Positions 9,915 to 23,693 are shown, numbered from the stretch's first letter. The stretch is 64,000 nt of DNA from Endoconidiophora laricicola (GCA_001640655.1 LXGT01000032.1:62001-126000); one strand, 5' to 3'. The notes: generated by a model from the sequence alone, not told the origin. Numbers and translations are program-made.

Positions 9915-12900
9915 GAAAATTATATATTAATAGATGGCTAACTGTGACAAGTCAAACTCTAGAAACGACAGGACAAGCATGGCTTGGTCAGGAACTGGGA
10001 TTCCCAATGCAAGCCAGCGCACGCAAGAAAGAGCGCATAGGTAGGCGAAAGTGGTTGCCAGAGCCAATTTTATTCCTCTCCCACTCTGTCGGACTTGCTA
10101 CAGAACAGGCTGAGAAGATATATGAGATATATTTTACTAAGCCAAGGCTAGAAGGAAGCTTGGACTCGCGTGTGTGTCCGTGTGTTGAACGTATGCCCTT
10201 TCTCTGATATATGTCCAGCTGCTGCTGCAACCGCGGTCAAGCGGTCACTTTGACCTCGACATGTACATTTACAGTTTTCTAAATTACTTCTTGCGGCGTC
10301 TCTTAGATTTGCCAGGAGGTCGAATACTTATCATGTTCCTTTTTTGTAGAACACTGCTACCTAATCTTGGGTCTGTGTCTGTATATATAACATGGAACCA
10401 GGACATCAAATCTTCGTACTAGTGATTTTTGAATCCCAAAGTTCGGGTATCTCTATAGATTCCTTTTGCTGAGCTTTTAGTGATAATGACCTACAGGGCC
10501 TCCTCTTGATCCGGTACAAACACACATTCTACATGTCTGTGTACATACCAAGGGAGCCTGCAGCGCAATTACGACATTTTTAGGTGACCATTGGAGTACA
10601 GGGAGCTTGGTCAAAGAGGCGACACCGTTTTGAGCTAGTATACATAACCAGGCTAGTATCATATCGGGTGAAGTAGCCTAGTGGGTTGATCATAGGCAGG
10701 GCAAGCAGGCAGCGGGCCGTTTGCCCTAGAAGCCTAGAGAGCGGAGCTTGAACTTCCGCTGCCGCTGCTTACATTGCTACTGCTTGCTCCTGCAGGCAGG
10801 AAGACAAGTAGATGGACAGGCCAAGGTAGGTAGCAGCTTTGAGCCAACTCGCTTCGTTCACCCTAAGGCGGTAAGTGTATGAGAAAGCAGATGACATGGC
10901 CCTGCTTGATATGCAGTGCCATGCAGCGGCGTTACGAATAAGGAAGCCCGGAATCAGGGTATTTCAAGGCCTCTAGAGTTTAAGAAGCAGCAGCACTTGA
11001 CCAAAGTCAGTCATGAGCTGGTTGACTTGTCCTGAATTAGCGTGTCTCTGGGGGGAGAGGGCCTAACCTGGAATGTTGCCGGTTTTCTCTCTTAAGGGTC
11101 ACCTACTCGTGTTCTCCCAAGAACTCAAGAAGATAGAGATAAAAACGAGAAACACCCAGATCAAAGCGGGAAAACTGGTTCAGTATGCAGGGAACGGAAA
11201 ATCATCACGTTGAATAAAGATGCTGGAAGATAGTGTTTCATCCTGCCCAAAACGAGAAGCTCGGTGGAAACGCAAAAGAAGCAATAGAACGACGCGATTT
11301 CCAAACAGAGAACACACGATGAAGAAGACGCTAACGTCGTAATTGCAACCCCTGGCTTGATCGACTATCACTTTGTGTGCTAATGGATGTGTATTGACTA
11401 ACTGATATTTTTACTGCAACGGGTGATCATCACGCATGAAAAGCACATTCAAAGCCTGTTTTATAGAAATATGCAAGGTTTTATTTTCATAACGGTAGTT
11501 TTACCTACAGACGGCCAGCCCGTCTATCTGCTCATATATGTAAGTCACTCAAAATGGAAGGCGCAAAGATCGGGCAACTATATTTTTGAGAATCAAAGAA
11601 GGAAGGCAAAAAGAAGCGCAGTCGCCTTCATATATTGTTGTCTAATAGTATTTGTTCGAATTGAAGTTGCCACATCTTCGTTTCTATTTTTGTAGGCAAA
11701 CAATAAGCAATAGCCAATTGTTTAAATCTGACAGTCCCTAGTGTGGAAGGTGCGCCATCACAACGGACGAAACTTGTCGACGACATCTCTTCAACTATCC
11801 TGTCTTGGAATAGTTTCACATCAAGACATGAAAAAGGGGGAAAAAAAATAGATTGCGAAGATCCTACTACTATAAGAAAAAGAAAGAAAAGAACCTACCA
11901 CAAAACATTTTAAGCCCAAACCGAACCGTTGTCATAATTGTCAGTCTTCCTCACAATGGCAACATACGGAAATATCAGAAAGGGGGGAGGCAAAGGAAAA
12001 TATCTAGGTGGGCTCTTGCTTCTTTCCAAACCTTCGCAACCTGTTTTGGGCTAAGGCTTGCCCAATTGAGCGAGCTGATGGGTCCGGGGTGGCAGGACTT
12101 GGTGGGATTATGAAGCTTTGGCGGCGACGTGGGAGGGGTAAGGAAGAAATTGTAATGCATATTGAAGAAGCTAGTAGTAGTAATATGGGGATACTACTAT
12201 AGTAAAGCATGGTTATAGTTATTCATTGTATTTTCCCTTATAAATAGTTATAAACTCGGATGTCTTTAACTATAACAGATTATCAACATATCATATCTTA
12301 GATATATATATATATGTACAACAATAACCTAGCTTACTAGGAGGCAGAAATTTCACGGAAATAGTGTGTTTTACAAAAATTTTCCCTTGCAACTTCTTTT
12401 ACAAAAAATCTATCATTATCACGACAATTGCTTCAATCTCGCCCAAAATGTAATCACCAGTTTGCAAACGAAAATGCGAGATACTTTTGACAAATTCAAT
12501 TGACTCCACTGACGCACTTAGCAACCTTCAACGTATTGTATATCAGGATAGCAACAATAACATCTACAACTTTGATGAAACCAGTCTCTATTGGCGATAG
12601 TCATCAACAACAATCCTTTCTGGCGTCCCTGTTAAAGGCGCTAAGTCAGATAAAACGAGGGTGTCTCTTGAGCCCTGTCTCAAGGCGTCTGGTAACGATA
12701 AGATTCCTATGGGTAATTGGCACAGCCATGAAGTACCGTGCCTTTGGCCGCCGTAATCTACACATTCACGGTCTGTCGATACAGACAGCACTAGACAGGT
12801 ACTTAGAAATAGATCTAGTAAGCAAATAGTAAGAGGACTGTCAAGGACATACATCTCTGAGTATATCCCTGTCTAGTCAGAACTTAGGACATAACAGGCC

Positions 12901-15900
12901 TATAGTCATTATTTCCAATGTACAATCCATATAACTATAACTATGATTTACTGTACTACTAAATACATATCGTGACGTTTTTACTCAAGTTCTATTCCTC
13001 GTGCTATTATTCCACAAGGGTGTGGTTATAGTGACAGTAAGACTTGGTTATTATAGCTATGATGACTGGCTGCAGTTGCGTACAGGCAACATGCTAGCAG
13101 CATTGGTAGCCGCGTGTGTGTGTGTACTTTATACGTTGGTAGCAACTCACGCCTTGTTGCTTCAATTTCAGTCACCTCAAAACACATGATTAGCTGTTGA
13201 TACCTTATACTGCTATTGCAGGAAGTTGGAGTTCTAATGTCCGCTGTGTCGCATGATAAATGTATTTCGTATATTCGCAGTAGCTATTCAATGATGATGA
13301 TAATGATGGTTAATATATTACACTGCTTTTGCGCAGTTCAAGGACCGCATTAGACAGATATGCATGAGTCCTCTTTGGATCAAGTCAGTACTTTAGCATA
13401 GCTAGTTCAGCGTCATTTTGACTGGTAAAACCTAAGATATAGCCTCAAATCTGAGCCAGCTTTCTAGGGGGTACATGTTAGCAGATACACCCGTATGCAC
13501 CATAATTGTCAAGGTACATGGCTAGTCGGTGGGACCAGGGAGCAACACAGGCTATGCTGTGGTGTTTACCACGCATCATCCATACAAACAAAAGGTTTCA
13601 CTGTTAATTTACATGCACCACTCCACATCACACGCTGATGTGCATACTCACCTTCTTACAGCTCATATACTCAAGATCACATCACACTGTGGGCGCCTAT
13701 CCCTCCTATACTCTTATCATTACCAACCGTCTAGCCCTCTATCCCACACTAGACCCGCTCACTACCACTCTATGCGAGCACAGCACGGTAGCTTCTTGAC
13801 TGGGAAGGATGGAAATGGAATCGTTGACAGATTGTTGATTGGCTGATAGTCCACCTACACCTCCAAGATTTTAGAAGATCTTACATGTGTGCCTTGATTG
13901 CAAAGGCCCTCTCCCTTCATAGTGTGTGTGTATGTGTATTTTACGAAAGACTCTCTCGATGGCTACATTGTAGGTTGTAGATCGATCAATCACCATCCTA
14001 ATTGGGAAGTTCCTTCGAACTGATCATACTAGAAAGAGAAGATAAGAAGCATATTTTTTACACAAAGGGATTAACTGTACGTATACAAAACTATCTTCTA
14101 GAAGGACTTAGAGACTTGGGGAGCTACGGTAGGCGATGATGACGATTCTAGATCTAGATTTGGGCGTGCTTGTCTCTTTGTTTACCCTATTCTCTCTTTC
14201 TCTCTTCGCTAAACAAGATACATGTACAGGCGGGTTTTGAAAATAGAAACTATAACCACCATACTCGCTAGGCCTGGGAGCAGCAAAATGACGCAGGCTG
14301 GTTATTATCAGCATCAGACGCTATGTCAGTGACAAGCGGGCGGTATAAAAATCAATAATCTTCTTCCATTTCGAACAAGAGTGAGATGAAAGTAACAAGA
14401 TAATGCATGTTATTATCAGTTCAATCTTTATCCCAGAAGTCAGCATTGTCTGCTTCATTGTAGAGTTGATTGCCAAGGTGGCTTTGAGTTTAGCTGTTTG
14501 ACGCCGTAAGCGTGCGGACGCCCCAAGACAGATATTCCAGCAATAGTGATAAAGTGTAATCTAAGTTGTCGTAGTACTTTGAACTTCCCCTGCATCTAAG
14601 CTTGATCCGTGTTGTTTAGAATGTGCTTTGCGCACTACACTTTGGGATACCAAATGATACTACTACTAGTACTATATGCACACGCAAAATTTGATCATGT
14701 TAGTTATTACAACAATATACCAGACGAACTCTAAGCATTATATTGTTACCTCCAAGTCCGAGTCCGAGTCAAAAGGGTGGTGACCGTATAGCTAGTCAAG
14801 TAATGCGCTTCGATTGAAATTTTGCTACCTCACTACTAGGCTGATCTCTCAGTATTCCATTCCTGGCGTGACTTGTAAACAACATACAGCTTAAATACTG
14901 TATGTCAAATCAAATGCCAGCAAAGTACTTCATCATGTCATATAGCCCTCTGATTCGTCGGAGGAATTGCCCACTTACATTGAATTGACAGCGCATCCAT
15001 AAACGCACTAGTATTGTAAGTTAGAAACAAGAAAACAACTTGTGTACTATTGGCAGATACAAATCACCAAGATACTGAGGAATCATTATTCTTGTTGTAG
15101 AGTAGCAGAAAAATCTCTGATTGCAGCCGACCAACCAGATCAAGTCAAGGAAACAGAAAGTCATGCCGATAATTCGACTTTTTTCGACATCATTTTTTTT
15201 CTTTCTCTTTCTTGATATCATTATTTCTAATATTTCTTTCGTTATCCATCTTGTTGGTTTATTTTGTACTATCAGTGGGATCAGCTTCGGAAAGAACTGC
15301 AGAATATGGAAGTGCATACTGTTATAGTAGCCATCGGTAAAAGCGATCAGGATATAGTAGGATTTTGAAATAAGTAAATAGATAAAACTTTCTAGTAGTA
15401 TAAGAGACGATATGTCGCATCCTTGCTGGGTCTCGGCATCACGTCACGTCCTAGGAGGACCCTTTTTAAGGACCAGGACCATTTTACAAGGGGGGCAAAA
15501 TATTGGAAGTGCTGACGAAGAATGGCAGACTAGGCAGCCAGTAGCTAGAGAGGAAGAAACAGAAACAGAAAGACTTGAACAGTGAGAAAGATGCAGCGAA
15601 TAGAATAGTTCTTCATACTAGTATCTAGAAAGGATCCCTAAGCTAGGCTGGGATAAGCTTTCGATCAGACTAGAATATGGGAATCAAGTACGCACTGTAA
15701 TTTCAGGAGTCACTGATACCTACTATAGATAAATACTAGTTAGTTAAATAAGATGTACAAATTGTTGATAACAAACCACACTAAAACGAAACTCCATGTA
15801 AGTCATCAGGATCATACAATACAGTTGCAGGTGTACTCGGGAAGGAGACGACAATTTGCATGTGTGAGTATCTTAGTATAACACATTGACCTTAATTAAT

Positions 15901-17163
15901 CGAGGTGCATAACATCACAGCAAACTAGCAAAGGAAAAGAAGAAAGAGATCCAGACCCCAGGCATGTCGGGCGGGTTAATTACTCTGAGACATACATAAT
16001 GTGTACGCATATGTGTATGTACCAAAGGCAGATCATATTATGAAGTCATTCGAGTGTCGATATATGAGGAGTTATTGCTCTAGGAAATCGTATTTCCCAG
16101 AGCAAAGAGATGCAGTAGGAATCTTACCCAATATCACACATCTACACGCATGAAGGAAACATGCACATGAATGTGTTTATCACACGTCATCACAAGGACA
16201 ACGAAGGGATGGAAAGAAAGAGAATAAGTTCTATCACAGTTGTATTCTCGTATTTGTAACTTGCCTTGATAAGATATATCTAGCTAGTTATAGCATGTAC
16301 TATTAGTAGACGGAAGGCTCGACACTAGACTACAGGATTGACTATTTGATGTGGCTTGATGTTAACATACAATGATTTCCACACGGCTAATGCTAATAGT
16401 TTCGTTTCACCGTCGCGTGTTTACAAAGTCGGGAGAAAAAAGATGGCCTGGTGTGATCAGCGTAGGGCAATGGGCTGACTTCCAAGACATTCATGAAAAT
16501 CAAAACCCCAGGCAATCTTGTAGAAACAACAAAGTAACTCGAATCTATGGCATGTAAGAGACAGAGTGTCTTAAGGAGAAACTGCGTCATGTCCTGAGGT
16601 GTCATGAGTCGCATCGTTTTGGGGTATATTGCGCGCATATTGACAGCTTTTGTGCGAAAAAGGGCACTGCAAGTGACGCAATAAAAACTAGAAGTAGTAC
16701 TACTACTTGTACTACTTACTAATTACTGTTATAAAGTAGGAGCTGTGGTATATGAATACGGGGGGAGGGGTGTATGTATACAATGTAATTCTCTGCTGTC
16801 AATATTGTTGATTGCTACTGGCTGCTACTAGTAATGTGCTCTGATGAATAGGTAAACTGTCAAATCAAAGACACAGAAAGATATGTATTGGTGTAACGAG
16901 CCAATATAGCCGAACAAAACCTGAGAATCTGCATTTGATTGGCTGAAAAACTGCAACCTGTCAAGTACTTGGATTTTGGTAGATGGCTGATGCCAAAGAC
17001 GCCCGCGTCTACCAAAGGATTGGGTCTTCATGCGAGCACCATAGAATGTATTGAAGTATCATGGTTATATAGACATATATTGCATGTAGATATGTGGTAG
17101 AGTTGATCATGGGATAATATTACAGAAGGAAAATTCAAAAAGGCTAAGATAGAGAAGGATATC

Positions 17164-17222
17164 CAAAGAAAAAAAAAAAGAAAAAAAAAAAAGGAAGAAA
17201 AAAGGAAGAAAAAAAAACAAAG
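17164..17222. repeat. A/G purine tract
   Basis: This is an almost pure purine run made of A blocks broken by single or double G. It lies about 420-480 bp downstream of the transcription factor stop codon. It is low-complexity sequence with no coding signal. Confidence 0.75.
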
Positions 17223-17640
17223 AGATTTGCATAGGCGCTATGGCTGTAGTTCGCAAATGACAAGAAAAAGAAAAAAAAAGGGGTCATTTAGGAAGATAGG
17301 TGAGATAGATGCAGATAGATGAGCTGGATGCTGTGACCAAATTGGGAAAGTCCATCCTAGTCCCAATGCAGGCTGAGAAAGACCAAAGGATAATATTGGA
17401 AACTATACATGGTGGCGGAACAAAATGCCACACATAGCTGCATTAGCGGAAGTCTGTGCCAGCTAGAGAAATAGCAAGAATAAGAGGAAATGACCCATGG
17501 AAGAGAAAGATGGCGATCCAGTATGGCGGGACCACAATAGTAGTAGAAGTAACAGTAAAAGTAGCAGTAATCAATGCTTGTAGCGATGAGCCAGCGAATA
17601 CGCAGTTATAGACAACATGCTACATACGTTAGCCACAATA

Positions 17641-20600
17641 TTACCCCGTAGACGAATATAGAACTTCTCTACAGATCTGCAACCTATCCTTCGCTTCGAG
17701 CAGCAGCTCCGAGCGGGCCTCGCCTAGGATCCTCTGCATCGACTCAAGCAGGAACGCCACGCCCTTGGACAACGTCTCAGCCGTGGAAACCGTGAGCTCA
17801 TCCAGCTTAGCAATATTGCTGAGATATTCAACAGTGCGAGAATGGAGCTCTATGTCACGATGTCCAGCTCCACGGGAGGATGAGGCTGAGGAAAGTGTTG
17901 CGGATGTGCCATTATTGCTAAAGTATTTCTGCTGCTGTTGCTGCTGATGCTGGGACTGAGTCCCCCGCGGAAGATAATTAGGTACTATAGCGGATGGTTG
18001 CGGCTGCGGCGTCGACTCATGACGCACCGGGTACACACGCACAAATGCCCAGATGCTCAACGTGGCATAGTACATGATCCACGGCCGGTGCGGGTCCGGG
18101 TCATCACGAACTGAGTAGTAGTCTAGAGCTGTTGGTCCGCCAGAAATGGTCTGACGCACCCAGTTCGTATTTCGTGGCTGCTTGAGAACGCGATACAAAA
18201 GCTTGAAGGCATGTAAGATGGCCTGACGTGTCAGGCCATCGCGCGCCCATAACTTCATACGACCGACAGCATTTTGATAGTCGCGCATAGAGACCTTGCG
18301 GCCTAGTAGTCGGCGCACTCCAGCATAAACTTGGCAGTCGATGATATCAACACGCAAGCTAAAGTGTGCCAGATGATAGAGTAGTGATGCAGACATTACA
18401 GGTCCTTTGATGCCCAGCGGGTCATCGCTACCGCCAATAGCATGGTCAAACGATCCCTTCCACGAGTCAAAGGCTGCGAGAACCATCGAGAAGTTACGAG
18501 CTTCGGGCATGTTGGCTGCTGCTAGCCCTCCTGCTGTATTTAGATTGTTGCTGCCGCTAGAACCTGCGTGGGAACCAGTACCTGCACCTCCATTATTCTT
18601 TCCGTCTAGCCATTTGAGTTGAGATGCACTGCGGCGAATATGCCAAGCCACACTGAGAAGACCACTCATGATGATCATGCGTGCAAATGAATGGCTCTTG
18701 ACTTCTTGGCCATGTACCGTCTTGCGCAGGCCATCTAAGAATGAGATTGGCTCAACTCCATACATGCGAATAGTCGCATCCATCTGGCGGCACTGCTCGG
18801 GATTCTCTGCTGTCCATACACTATCATCGCAAGGCAATGGAAGCCTGATCTCATGCGGCTGCATATCGGCAACATGGCCAAACATGGCTGCATGGATTAT
18901 ATCTAGCATGAAGGCGGCGAAAACTACACGATGCATAGACTCGGTCTCGGCCCACCGAAGCCAGCTCGACCGGCTTTCACCGTCGGTGTTACGCCCGCTA
19001 AAAGCGTTGCTGGTGAGTGAAGGCATCTCGTCCGGCGGAGTCTCGGACCCAGCACGACCAATCAGGGGGCTGCCGCGTCGTAAGAGGTTAAGTGTGATGC
19101 AATGGTGGATGTGGGCACGTTCGTGAAGACGGCGTACCGAGTATAGTTTTTCATAAAATTCAACAAGAAGCAATGCTTGTGCAGCCCATAAAGCTACAGG
19201 CGGTGCTGCATCTTCAGAGCGCAAAATTTCCCAACGTACGCCTTCAATTAGCAAGTCGGCAAACACGGTGTAATCATTGATAGTCGGTTCTTGCAAGCTG
19301 ACAGTGGCAGCACCAAGCGCCATCATAGCAATAAGCAGCTGCGGTGAGCATGTATTCAAAGAAAATGTCGGGAAGTGTATTATTGGCAAGCGCGGTGATA
19401 CTAGCTGCCAGAACACACGCACAAAGTCTTTCAATACATCTTTTCGTAATGCCGGATAGTCACCGTCATCATTCTTGCGCATGATATCGGCAACAGCTTC
19501 TCGTCGTTTTGTGTCTGAGGCGTAGAATTGTTCAAAGTGACGTAATAAACAGTTGCGTCGAGCTTCTGAGAGATCATCATTTGCCTCAATTTCCGCCATA
19601 CCGCCATTAGAAACACCCGGCTGCGACATGGCTGGCGAGGATACAGCATCAAACTGTGACCGGCTTGCACGCGAAGATTCGTAGTCGTAAGTGATGCTGT
19701 TGTTGAATGCAGACTCTAGCCCGCCATCCATAAATGACACTGCCGTGGGGCCATATTCATTGGAAGGGTTCGTATCAAATAGCCACATAGTAAAACTATC
19801 CCGAACTATTTCATCTTGAGTCACATCATTTGACAGGCTTCCCAGGTTTGCAAACTGCGTCATCATTGATCCCGGTGCATCTGACAACGAGCGCATTATA
19901 TTATAATGACGATTGTTGTCAAAGGAGCCCATGGGCTTGGCGCGTAGAAATGGGTCAGCTGTAGTATGTGTTGGCGTCCATGATGGTAACGAAGTTTGTG
20001 GCAATGGTTGTGAAGTCAAGTCGACGTTTGATAGATGTGGTAGTTGTGGCATCGATGTGACCGGGCTAAGACTAGTGCTGTCTTGGGCTGTCATTAGGCT
20101 AGGACTTAAAGCTTCAAAAGGCTGTCTGCGTGGTTGTTGTTGGTGCTGATGTTGTGAAGCTGGCTGGGGAAGTTCGAGGGGTTCCTGTTGCAATGCTACG
20201 GGCAAAGGCAAGGGCTCCTGCTTCTGTGGTGACTGCCTTTTCTGGTAGCTATGTTGATGTTGCCGGGTTTGCTGTAGCGATGATATGGCCGCAGTTGTGG
20301 TAACGGCTGTTGATATTAGGCCATGGCGAGATGGGATAAGTCCATTTTCGACTCTTTGGTGTGTCATCTGCCGCATAGTTGAAGTAGACGATGAAGAAGG
20401 CGGTGGCGGTGGCATTTGCGACTGAGGGCCTTTGAGCAGTTGTTCAGACTTGAGCGGCGACCCCGACGTTGATTGCTGTGGATGCAGAACAAAAGTAGCA
20501 GCAGTAGAGACCGGGTTGGACTGCAAGACTAAAGAAGCATGAGATTCAGGTTGGCCCTGTGGTGAAGTAGGCGCTCTGTCATCAAGCATAGAATCGTCCT

Positions 20601-21119
20601 CGGCCATATCACGGAAACTACGTTCCCGGTTGCGCGGTACGTATGACGAGTTATGCCGCTTCTTGTGACGGGCAAGCAAGTCAGCACGGACAAACTTTTG
20701 GTCGCAATTCGGCACATCACAATTGTATATTTGTTTCGGGTTGTCTGCGGCCGTAATGGACACAGGTCAGCATAGACACAAAAGTATGCGGTATAGCATG
20801 TAAACTCACGGTTAAGTTGATGGCGGTTCAGGTGCTCAGCGCGAGAATATATTTTGCCACAGCCGCTTGACGGGCAGGCAAAACGTCGTGGTGCATTTTT
20901 GCGACTAGCCCGTTTGTAGCGGTTCGGTTGCTCGGTAGAAGTTGCCATATGGGAATCATCATTCTCCGGGTCACAGACGGAGCTGCTAGTAGGGGTATAT
21001 ATAATTTTAGAGTCGCTGGACGGACTAGACGCAAACTGTTGCGAGTTTGTGTGATGCGGCGATGGCGAAGACTTGACGCCGTTCGTCCGGGCGGAATCTG
21101 CACCGACGGGCGGGTTCAT
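17641..21119 (-). CDS. C2H2 zinc-finger transcription factor with fungal-specific domain
   Basis: This is a nuclear DNA-binding regulator of 1137 aa. Exon 1 is 21119-20810; a 65-bp intron (20809-20745, GTGAGT...CAG) is followed by exon 2, 20744-17641. Two tandem C2H2 fingers lie near the N-terminus: Cys82, Cys87, His100, His104 and Cys112, Cys117, His130, His134. The His104 codon is split across the intron (C|AC), so splicing completes finger 1. Low-complexity Ser, Pro and Gln segments follow at about 140-370. The C-terminal two thirds resemble the Fungal_trans (middle homology) domain, for example RVFWQLVSPRLPIIHFPTF. No Zn2Cys6 cluster is seen. The layout resembles fungal Adr1/Klf1-like regulators, but no target is implied. 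It is divergent from TERT with 2.4 kb between. Confidence 0.9.
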
Positions 21120-23566
21120 GATGGCAGATAGTATGAGAGAGATAGAAGCGCGCAGCGTAATCTAAGCGTACTTTTTTTGGGGGGAAGCCGTGTAGCAACA
21201 GCAACGAAGAGCTAATGGCTGTGAACAGGTCGGGGAGCGAGTCTAGAGTAGTAACAAGAGCTTAACAGCCAACCGTAGGCTTCGAGTGCACCTCCTCTTA
21301 CGGCCGGACAGCGCAATTCGAAGCCATCACGGGCGCTGGGAAGAAAAAATGATGCCAAGTTTGATAGGGTCTAGCAGCGCAAGAGATCCCGAGGTTAGAA
21401 TCTGGCGGTATTCAGCGGCAGGAAGCGGGCCGCTGTCTGCTAGAGAGCTTCTAGAAGTTTGCGTCTTGTTCTTATATGGGAGAACGGCAAAATGAGGATT
21501 TTGCGAAAGCGAGGAAAAGACGTCGTTGATAGAGATAATAAGAAAAGGCGCTGCCCTGCAGAAAAAAAAATTTGAAGAAGGATAGAAAATGTTAAAATCT
21601 AATCACCGGTCTACTCAGTCACAAATGGAAACTGCTCAACTCGCAGAAATGCTGCTGCGCTGGCTCAAACAACGGAAAGAACGCAAAAGGAACGTTGCTG
21701 ATTGGTTGAGGCCCGCCGCGGCCGTAGAAGTTACTTTCTACGAAACAACTCGATATGCAAACTCTAAACTGCAAACGCCGACCGCGTGCCTTCCGCACTA
21801 TATATGACTAAGCAAGGGCGCCTATTTGATGCCTAATCATTATAAAGTTATGATATATTGTGGTAAATCGGGCTTTGAAGCTAGATATCTTCAAGTACCG
21901 ACTTCACGTTGCAGCTTTCTCCCTCAATCCCATGCCCGCCTCGTATATCAAGTCAGTCTGGGGAAGACACAAGTTCTGCACACATATCAGATCAATGGCT
22001 GGTCTAGCCCGGGGGGTTTCCTCTCCTTCACTTTGACCTAACCTTGCTAGGTTAACTGGCTAATTGTCACTTCCAGGCCCCCCCCCCAGGCATGCATTGC
22101 TCTGGCTCTCTTTTCTTCTGTAGCCCCTGTCCAAATGGGAAGACAAATAGTCTCTTGAGGCCGGTCGCCGGCGGTTCTGTCTGCATCGTGTGTTTGTTCC
22201 TTGAAGCGGCTCGAGGGCCAGCAGAACAGTACGATTTTCTTTCCCCAGCTATCGGCAGCTGCTGCTGAGTTGTCAAGGCCTGTAATGTAGTTATAGCTGG
22301 CTAGCTCCGCTGCGGCTCTTTCTGGTTAGAAGTTCCTCTTTGAGCTTTTCGATAGAGCACTAGCTCGCATATCAACTCCCAATCTGTCTGTAACGGCCAA
22401 GTTGAATACATACGTATGTATAATATACCAAGGACGAGTAGTAGCATCAAGATAGTGAAATTATGTCTGCTCCAGGGCACATCGTAGTTGTCGGCGGTAG
22501 ACCGCTGCTTTTTGAAATGCATGCTCACTCGTGACCCGCAACAACCCCCCACGTCTAGTCGAACTCGAAAAAAAACCCGTGCGGTGGGGGAGCAGTAGGC
22601 TGTCCAAGATATTGCAGTGAGATTGCCAGGTTGAATATATCAAGACAGACGAATCATCATCGCAGAACATATCCGCATACTACTAGTACATGTCTTTTTC
22701 GTCAAAAGCCTTTGCGAGGGATCTCGACTGCCAAAACTACACTGTCTTCTAATCTGACTCTGGTCTCATCCCTGGACCTTCGACACATGCAGGCCAGCAT
22801 GGCAAAGTCACCATGGCCAATGCAACCCAGGCATTCCTTCCAATCTGGGCGGGATATGCCCAGATAGGCTTTTTTTTCCCTTCTTTTCTGTGAAAAAGGA
22901 ATTGTGTAGAGGTAGAGAAATGACAATGATAACACCGCTATCGTCTGTCGTTGACAAGGCCCCCAGGCTGCAGAGATCCAGCTTTCTCGATTCTACGAAT
23001 ATTGCTTGATCATTCGAGACTCTCGCGTGATCTTGGAACAACGGTTGTTCATCATGCACTCCAGGGGACAGAACAGATTGTCGGAGTAGGAGTCAAGACT
23101 GAATGATGGCTTTCGTAGCAAGACAATGGACGGTGAAAGCCCCCCCCCCCCCCCCCCCCCCCCCCCAAAATAGTAACAGATGATATGTGGGTTATCAGTA
23201 ACCCTGACTTTTAACGACGAAGTCTTGACTTTTTTGTGAGAATGAGAATTGCGGCAATGATCAAATTAATAGTATCTTAAGAAGCAGAATACTCATTAGC
23301 ACTGATAAAATCAAAATCTTAGAGATGACTAGTAGTGTACAGATTGCGCTATTGCGAGGGATCGGTGAACGCTCGGTCAACATCGGTGTAACAGAGGTCG
23401 TCTAAGGTCTTGTTTATGGTGGGTAGTCAAGGGGCTCAGTAAACACGAGCCTGTAAACATCATTACTTTCATCATCGTCATCATCTTTCAACCTTGATAT
23501 ATCAAATTTCATTTCTAGCAACACATTATTATCGATGGTTTCTCAAGACCATTGCGATAGAATAAA
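21120..23566. other. Divergent spacer, transcription factor / TERT
   Basis: This 2.4-kb bidirectional promoter region has no convincing gene. It holds C10 at 22079-22088 and a C27 run at 23140-23166. The last 100 bp before 23567 are T/C/A-rich with CATCATCGTCATC-type leader sequence. An ATG at 23535 opens a frame that overlaps the TERT start. Confidence 0.55.
23140..23166. repeat. Poly-C tract, 27 nt
   Basis: This is an uninterrupted C27 run (G27 on the minus strand), about 400 bp upstream of the TERT start codon. It could form a G-quadruplex or i-motif. Its length is likely polymorphic and hard to sequence exactly. Confidence 0.9.
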
Positions 23567-23693
23567 ATGCCATCAGATGCTCGCAAACACAATTTCGCAA
23601 CTGCAGATGATAATCAGCCGTCAACGCTGCCAACAAACATACGTCGTAAGAGACGCCAGAAGAAACGCAACAACGAATCTTCAGTGGCTCTAG
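23535..23693 (+). promoter_or_regulatory. Upstream ATG frame overlapping the TERT start
   Basis: The ATG at 23535 opens a 52-codon frame (ending TAG at 23691-23693). It starts 32 nt before the TERT ATG in another frame and ends inside TERT exon 1. If it is in the mRNA, ribosomes using it would miss the TERT start, which would lower TERT translation. Whether the transcript starts upstream of 23535 is not known. Confidence 0.35.

Larger units (their letters stand above)
8727..17640. other. 8.9-kb region without a supportable gene
   Basis: Between the GNAT start and the transcription factor stop I find no frame above 110 codons, no conserved motif and no clear exon series. The sequence is moderately A/T-rich, with frequent CTAGTA/TACTAG words, small A-tracts and short GT runs (13921-13938). 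It holds a T9A18 tract at 9888-9914 and an A/G purine tract near 17164-17220. No terminal repeats, integrase or reverse-transcriptase fragments were recognised. It may hold non-coding RNAs, a decayed mobile element or long regulatory DNA. Confidence 0.5.

Noticed and set aside
21589..21807. 72-codon frame with basic heptads in the transcription factor/TERT spacer
   Set aside because: No known family, A/T-rich surroundings and no leader or splice signals; size is within chance.
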